Assembly (NCBI GenBank): GCA_008931825.1 | Contig: QXVZ01016557.1 | Span: 1-64,000, forward strand | Length of the DNA: 64,000 nucleotides | Direction of reading: 5' to 3' | Source: Phallusia fumigata | Taxonomy: Eukaryota; Chordata; Ascidiacea; Phlebobranchia; Ascidiidae | Shown: in pieces, positions 58,901-64,000 of the stretch | How positions within the stretch are numbered: the stretch's first letter is position 1 | Layout of the letters: the number at the start of each line of letters is the position of its first letter | Position numbers and translations under genes: made by a program | The notes under the pieces: generated by a model | Databases searched by the model: none | What the model was told of the DNA's origin: nothing | The model's input: only the letters and a program-made list of their open reading frames with translations

Positions 58901-61447
58901 TAAAACAACAATAAGGACTGTTGATTTACTTTATGTACCCCATGCCTTTCACTAGATCTCATAAAACCTTTCAACATCCAAAAAAAATATCAGCTGTGCT
59001 GTTGCTTTAGTCAGGTGCTAAGGTTGTAAAAATGTATATAAGTGAAGGCCAAACCAACTACTATTTTCCCCCCAGCTGCACCACAAAGGTACAACTAAAA
59101 TTAATTCCACAATGCATCTAAATTTTTACTGTTGCCGCAAAAAATCCAACCTCTTAAAATACTCCTGTTACTTGTTGCGCCTTTCCATCATTGTAATTTC
59201 TTAAACGCCCAGCTGAGTAATAGCTAAAACTAAAACAAGCAGTGTCAATCAGCTCTGTAACAATTGTAAATGCCACTCGCATTGACACAAAGTGTAGACG
59301 AATTATGCAAGCCGATTCGGTCAAAATAGTATTGGTTCCAATTACCCAATATAAATGGAAAATATGAAAGGAGTTGAATCCTAAAGATTTGATATTCTAC
59401 TCTAAACATCACCAACTGTATAAAAGTTATATAGCTCATATATATATAGGTTTGTGAAAAGGAAAACATTTAGCTTTCACATTGTTATGAAATTTCCAAG
59501 TCCTGTATAAATAGTTGCCCTTACAAACACTCAATTGGTGTATTACGAAACAATACCCTACACTTTTTATTTCAAGGGTATGATTAAAAGTGTTTGGCCC
59601 CTCACAAAAACGCTTTTTCAACCTCAAATTTGAAAGCAAGCATAGGAAAATTGACAGTATTTGCTTTCGAAAGTTATAAACATATTTAACCAGTTAAAAA
59701 AAGTGCTGTCAATTGACAGGCTTGCCAACCCTAGAAAAAAACACATCAATTATTTCATCACATTCAAATGTGATACAAACTGTTCAAATTTCACTAGTGG
59801 GGTAACCGCTGGAGCTATATCGTACAACACAGCAATGACTGTTCCATAATAAAATGTATCTCGTCCAAATTTCATCCAATTTGGAATTTTTTGACGAATT
59901 TTAGGGGGTTAGCTGGGTAACCATTGGGACAATGGGGTAGGGATGTTCAAAGTAGAATATTAAATCATAAATTTGCCGTTTATATCGGGTAATTGAAACC
60001 AATATATTTAATGAGCGTGCACAATTCATCTGCCCTTTGTATTGATGCGAGATGCAATGATTGATGCATCCTTTTATGACATAATTGTTTTAGCTGGCAG
60101 AAACGCATGCGTTCCCACACAGGCAGAGTTGTGAATTATGCGTTCTGACAGATATATGTCAAAATTGTAGGCTAAGAGTCTTTGGAGGTTAGTGGAGTAA
60201 CGACTGGAGCAATAGGATTAGGTGAATCAATAAACAAACACATTGATCCAAACTATGGTGTATTAAAATTTCATCCAATTCAAACAAAGTTATAAAAAAA
60301 ACCGACCACTGGATGGGGTTACATGTCAATCACTATGGCCACCAAACTAGTGACAGCCCCTGACACTCCAACTAACATTTGTTTTTTTCCACTTGTTTTG
60401 TTTCCAAGTGGTCTGTAATCATTTAAAACTTTCTTTGTACCACTACTTGCACAGAACTTTTCGTTTGTGGTGCTTAGACTTTATTTAAAACTAAATCACT
60501 AAAAAAAGTTACATGGCAACCACTATGGCTTTGGAAGTCACCTAGCTAGTAGCGCACCTGCACAATTCCAACTACCAACGGTCCACACAGTGTACCATAA
60601 CAAACCAATTTCTCTTACCACTATGCAATCACAGTCTGATTTTAACAAACTGGATAACTGTCACACTGTTGATGCAAGTGGTATTCACAGATGCAACAGC
60701 CACATTTAATTTCTTTTTTAGCTACTCCTTAGCCGCATGTTTACCGTCATAATAAAAAACAAAATGCGCGCAATAAGTAACGTGTGTTTCGCCATGATGT
60801 TGACTTTTCCGCAGCATCAGCATAAATTCTGATGCATCGTTGATTGCCCAATTCATTTTAGTTGTACATTTGAAGTTTGCATCTGGGCTTGTACATTTGA
60901 ATGAAAAAATAGTAGTTGCCTTACCAGCTTAGGCCTTTCACACATAAACTTTTTTAGAACCTTTGCACATAACTGTGTGACCGGACGTCTGACATCAGTG
61001 GATTTAGACATTTAAAGGAATATCACCCTCGGGTTGCATGATATGTAATAGAAGGTATGGGTTACTTCTCAAAGTTAAATTAACAGTCCTTTATTGTTGT
61101 TTTGTTGCTTGCATTTCTGTATGCCATTGTAACAAAATTAATATAAGACTTGGATTCAATATTCTGGATTCTAAACAACTATTATGGAATAGCCAGCTAT
61201 ACTACTTTGAACATCACTAGCACAACTACAGATGCCTATTTATTACACGTGCAAATTTTAAAAATCAGAGGACTCTTTCTTAACAAAATATAGAAAACAC
61301 ACATTACACAAAAAACAGAGTGAAAACAACATGTGTTAAATATTAATGGTTTAAAAGCATGTAGATAAAAGGTAACTTACATGATTTACCTGATACACTG
61401 TCATCGTTTACAGAAACCTGTTTGTATGCAGTTTCTGCATTTCCCAT
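45369..61447 (-). CDS. LRATD1/LRATD2 (FAM84)-like protein, complete six-exon gene
   Basis: Exons in transcript order: 61447-61390, 56183-56066, 54199-54025, 51364-51293, 45683-45561, 45491-45369. Every junction is AG/GT and in phase, giving 222 codons from ATG to TAG (human LRATD1 is about 290). The protein starts MGNAETAYKQ; MGN is also how LRATD1 starts and suggests N-myristoylation. Exon 3 has the LRAT fold start FKPGDAIEV and FWALYAGDEFCIYL. Exon 4 has VVFSDYQLRKVNQVYKLKV. Exon 5 has RSSECFVMWCRTG. Exon 6 has LEFLHEDGTSTRHDFKTLRS, matching the LRATD tail. LRAT enzymes use a His next to the Trp, a second His, and a Cys in NCEHF. Here these are Phe (FW), Tyr (IYL) and Ser (SSECF), so a non-catalytic role is likely. 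Introns of 2.7 to 5.6 kb are full of repeats. Confidence 0.9.
45924..46131. mobile_element. hAT-type MITE, 208 bp, perfect 8-bp duplication
   Basis: Ends cagtggttcccaacc and ggttggaaaccactg are flanked by GTATAAAC on both sides (45916-45923 and 46132-46139). It lies in an intron of the LRATD-like gene. Confidence 0.85.
46147..49513 (-). repeat. R1-family cluster, including one near-full copy (48344-49512)
   Basis: The best copy runs from aactagatgggtggctttca to the hairpin end ccccttcggggaaggggacc. Upstream copies are mosaic and carry a 41-nt C run after an N at 46955, an 8-nt G run at 46925-46932, a 24-nt C run at 47027-47050 and another N at 47245. No exon of the LRATD-like gene was found here. 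Confidence 0.65.
48774..49325. repeat. 129-bp tandem repeat array, about 4.3 copies
   Basis: The 'tagggggctagcggggtaac' phase point recurs at exact 129-bp steps (positions 48774, 48903, 49032, 49161, 49290). The units from 48903 onward look identical; the first is diverged. The unit is the same sequence found once or twice in other R1 copies (near 2520 and 27350). Confidence 0.9.
49514..51290. other. R1 fragment, then intron sequence without recognised features
   Basis: 49514-49800 is a further R1 end with the aaacaatatg(a/t)gtcccctt signature. From about 49830 to 51290 I see no repeat or exon that I can support; the next LRATD-like exon is 51293-51364. Confidence 0.45.
51469..53471 (-). repeat. 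R1 copy interrupted by other elements
   Basis: Left end actagagaggtggcgttctc, right end hairpin acatggaaggggaccca. A 794-bp hAT MITE interrupts it at 51857. A second AT-rich insertion with repeated taatc(c)gttta motifs fills about 52680-53440. Confidence 0.6.
51857..52650. mobile_element. hAT-type MITE, 794 bp, perfect 8-bp duplication
   Basis: Inverted ends tagtgatgcaccgaa and ttcggtacatcacta are flanked by GTAAAAAG on both sides (51849-51856 and 52651-52658). It splits an R1 copy at 'gggtaaaaag / ttgacagtgc', so it is younger than that copy. Confidence 0.9.
54482..54687. mobile_element. hAT-type MITE, 206 bp, perfect 8-bp duplication
   Basis: Ends cagtggttcccaact and ggggaaccactg are flanked by CCTTAGAT on both sides (54474-54481 and 54688-54695). 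An internal inverted end (ttggaaccactgg) suggests an inner rearrangement. Confidence 0.8.
54915..55289 (-). repeat. Short R1 copy
   Basis: From actagataggtggcattctc to the hairpin cttcatggaaggggcccca. About 375 bp, internally shortened. Confidence 0.7.
56681..58605 (-). repeat. Long R1 copy or fused copies
   Basis: From actggagaggtgacgttccc to the hairpin ttgtggaaggggacccata. Contains an N at 57120 and a 27-nt C run at 57361-57387. The segment with tgaaccgatgggtgaa occurs twice, so at least two copies are fused. Confidence 0.65.
58773..59733. mobile_element. hAT-type MITE, about 960 bp, with nested relic
   Basis: Inverted ends tagggttgg and ccaacccta, with ttgaccggtcaa palindromes inside the left end. 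The flanks GAAAAATA and GAAAAAAA agree at seven of eight bases. A decayed piece of the tagggatgttcaaa family lies inside (about 59270-59415). Confidence 0.65.
59740..61380. repeat. LRATD-like intron 1: R1 and hAT relics
   Basis: 59740-60350 has diverged R1 internal motifs (gggttagctgggtaaccatt, cagaaacgcatgcg). From about 60660 to 61220 there is a decayed relative of the tagggatgttcaaa MITE, ending ctttgaacatcactag. No exon. Confidence 0.45.
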
Positions 61448-62310
61448 TTCGCCAATTGAAAAAACTACTGTTCAGTGATTTTGCATTTCTGTGGTATAAG
61501 ATAACAATAAACTAATATTATTGCAAACACACAAATAAACATAACATAACAGTACAATAGTGACAAAGATGTGATTTCTTTTTTTCAAGCTAGAAAACTA
61601 TAACAAACTTATGTGCCTAGTTTTTTTCAATGTTGTGGTGCATGCCTCGGTCCCTGTGTAAAGATATGTAACTCAAACCAGGTGCAGCACACCGTTTACT
61701 ACTATTCAACAAATATAATTGTTTACACCAGAAACAGTGTACGCTCAACTTCTCCAATGTTTCCCTAAACTGCACTCTAACCCTGCAATGAGTTGTGCAC
61801 AGGTAGCATGTTACTAACTGTACAGCGGTGCAAGGAAAAAATTGTAATATTACAGTAGTGTCAGGAAAAAAAGGACTGGAAACTGTGCAAGCGCAACAAA
61901 AATTCCGGGATGAGACGTTTACACGTTACACCAACACTAGGTTTGGTAGCCTAACGTCGGCTAGCACTAAATGTACAGCGGCAGGACATAAAATCAGGGT
62001 TGCTAGGTCATCCGAGCATGTTTGTCCGAAAATCGGACATAATAATGTATTCTTCATGCGTTTTATTCGCACATTATCTCTTGTGATTGCAAAGACCACA
62101 GAAATCTAAGTAAAGACAGTGACGGGTGAGGGTCACGGTTGAGTGCACATGTCAAAAACAAAATAATTTACTGCTGAAGTGAGGGGTTAAAAAAATAAAC
62201 ACTGTTAAAACAGAAGAAAAATACAAACAAACACTGAAAAAAGCAAAAAAATGATGGTCTTTTTTATGCAAGATTTCACTTTTAAATCCATACACTAAAT
62301 GTATTTTAGC

Positions 62311-62547
62311 TATTCATCTGCGCCTCCCTCTTCACCCCGTTTTGCTTTACGAAAACGATATGGACTCTAATGAGAAAGTCGCACCATTGAAGTAGGCTAC
62401 TCCTGGAAAAAAATCTCTAAGTTTTACATTAGGTTAGGTCACTTGCCCCCCTCAAAATTTTGGGCTGGCTATACGCTATTGCCTCCTACTTCATCCCGTT
62501 TTCCTTTTCCAAGAACGATATGGACTCTAATGTGAAAGTCGCACCAT
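62311..62547. repeat. Local direct duplication
   Basis: A unit ending aacgatatggactctaatg and gaaagtcgcaccat occurs at about 62311-62387 and again at about 62476-62547 in the same direction. It lies just downstream of the transposase relic and may be part of that element. Confidence 0.5.
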
Positions 62548-62550
62548 ATG

Positions 62551-63203
62551 TCACTTGAGAGCTTTGTACGTCTTACCCATTTTGTACACGCCGACACGGA
62601 TGTCATGTTGCATTTGGTGCAAAAGATCGTGGAGTTTTTCAGGATTGCAGTGATCCGCTTGAAATGCAGCATTTACCCGTTTCAAACTATGCCAGATACA
62701 AAAAAAGTAGAGTCTAGTTTCATTTTTGCTCAAGATATCTGCAATCATCCTCGCTTCACATTTGCCATCCTGGCCACTTTCTCCTCGGCCCATTTGAAAG
62801 TACAACTTCAGTTTCTGCTAATGATCAACAATATTTTTAAGCACAGTTTTTCGGCACAACCATAGTTGGGCCTCGCGAAGGGCATTGTTGATGGCGCATC
62901 TTCGTCGGCTGTTGTCATGACCTTAAACAGTTCTTTGTAAGTTTCTCTACGGAGTGTAGATTTACTAAACCAGGCGAGAATTGCGGACATCAGGTAGTCA
63001 ATACTCGCAGGCAAGATTTTAAAAGCAGCTTGAACACACAGCTGCAAAGAGTGGCAGGGACATTTAAGAAGGACTGCAAAAGAGGAACTTGCACTCGCTC
63101 CATCACAGCTTAAGTCAACGCAGTCGGAAAGTTTCAGGTTCAAAGACTCCACTCCTTTTAGTGCATGATATATGGGCGTTGGTGGGACCAGCCGAGGGGA
63201 CAT
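62551..63203 (-). pseudogene. hAT-superfamily transposase relic
   Basis: Reading on the minus strand, a 131-codon frame (63203-62808) has LSDCVDLSCDGAS, CPCHSLQLCVQAAF and FSKSTLRRETYKELFKVM. This is the CDGAS..CxxHxLxLC..F..S..R pattern of the RNase H-like core in hAT-type and ZMYM/KIAA1586-like transposases. A second frame (62805-62551) continues with FQADHCNPEKLHDLLHQM, like the later part of such proteins. The two pieces are in different frames and neither the N-terminal zinc finger nor the C-terminal dimerisation domain is seen, so it is decayed. Confidence 0.6.
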
Positions 63204-64000
63204 CTAGACTGTTGTAGAGAAAGAGAGTGGGGTTCGACACGAAAAGAAACCACGAAAAGAAACCCTGTCGGATAGTTTCAGGGCGCCAAAGGAAGAAGTG
63301 CAAAAAACAAAACACGAAATGGTGATAGTACAATAACTGAGATTTGAACAGTACAACACCTTGATGTAAAATTAAAACATACAACAAGTAAAAAATCAAA
63401 CAAACTAAAAAGTAAATGTAAAACGACAATAGAGGCACATAAACAGCGCAGGTGTGGCGTTTCGCCAAACGGTGGCATTGTCGGCATTGGCTTCTTTGTG
63501 ATCCGGGCCACACATCAAAAGTAACATCTCACCCGACCCCTATAAAACAACTACAGCAAGCGATCTGTTCCTGACCAGATGTATATTGGCAAAATGTATC
63601 GACTTTAGGACATAGGTGAATATTAGTGTTGTGTTTACAAATTTCAAAATAAGAAACAAAACAATGTGCTGTTAGAGATGCGTAGCGGGTGAACGCTAAA
63701 CATTATTTTGACCAGAGTGAAACTGACGCACATTCACAACAAATATGGCATATGCACTCAAAAATATGCGATGTGCGCTGGCCTTAAAACTTATCGCTGC
63801 TTGGCCAAATTTCATATGTTATACTTCTGTGTTCTACTCTACGACCCTGCTCGGCCAAATCAACATGTGTTATATTCAAAGGTCGTATCTTTAAAATGAG
63901 CCATTGCAAAAGCTTTCAGCAAAGCGGAGTCACTACCAACGGTGCGATCGAAAATTCATAACTATTATGACATATTCACTCAAAAATATGCCATTTCAAG
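63204..64000. other. No gene recognised
   Basis: Contains an aaaagaaacc double motif at 63240 and a repeated cactcaaaaatatgc motif at 63757 and 63978. Nothing else could be supported. Confidence 0.3.

Overview
The window looks like TE-rich chromosomal DNA from an invertebrate chordate, most likely an ascidian tunicate. It is AT-rich and intron-rich. The recognisable host genes are animal/chordate families (PLEKHD1-like, RNF168-like, LRATD/FAM84-like, otopetrin, and a probable SHLD2-like gene), and one gene has introns of only 40-62 nt, as is common in tunicates. The species cannot be named from the sequence. All family comparisons are from memory; no search was run.

Layout. 1-3.5 kb holds decayed repeats and one false assembly duplication. 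3.57-7.92 kb (+) is a multi-exon gene with very short introns, tentatively SHLD2-like. 8.3-17.4 kb (-) is a PLEKHD1-like gene (PH domain then coiled coil), tail to tail with the previous gene; its introns hold a BEL/Pao fossil, a head-to-head minisatellite and a second false duplication. 18.8-19.3 kb (+) is a lone exon of the otopetrin proton-channel family. 21.07-36.11 kb (+) is an RNF168-like ubiquitin ligase with five recognised exons; its 6.8-kb second intron contains a young gypsy-type LTR element. 37.65-39.0 kb is a second BEL/Pao fossil. A 502-base N gap lies at 41.55-42.05 kb. 45.37-61.45 kb (-) is an LRATD1/2-like gene with six exons, complete from ATG to stop (222 codons), lacking the LRAT catalytic residues. 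62.55-63.2 kb (-) is a decayed hAT-type transposase.

Most of the rest is one interspersed repeat family, called R1 here. One end reads ACTAGA..GGTGGC and the other carries a 9-bp-stem hairpin before GGGGACCCATA. R1 copies occur in both orientations, contain an internal 129-bp tandem repeat, and host nested hAT MITEs with 8-bp target duplications.

The most striking signal is technical. Five homopolymer C or G runs inside R1 copies replace unique sequence with exactly the length found in intact sister copies (34, 27, 24, 10 and 8 nt). They look like base-calling or consensus artefacts rather than microsatellites. Single N bases at 1482 and 16027 are flanked by near-identical direct duplications, so they are unmerged contig ends.

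The genes do not form an operon-like unit. If both calls hold, two neighbours (SHLD2-like and RNF168-like) would act in the same double-strand-break pathway (RNF168, then 53BP1, then shieldin), which may be coincidence.
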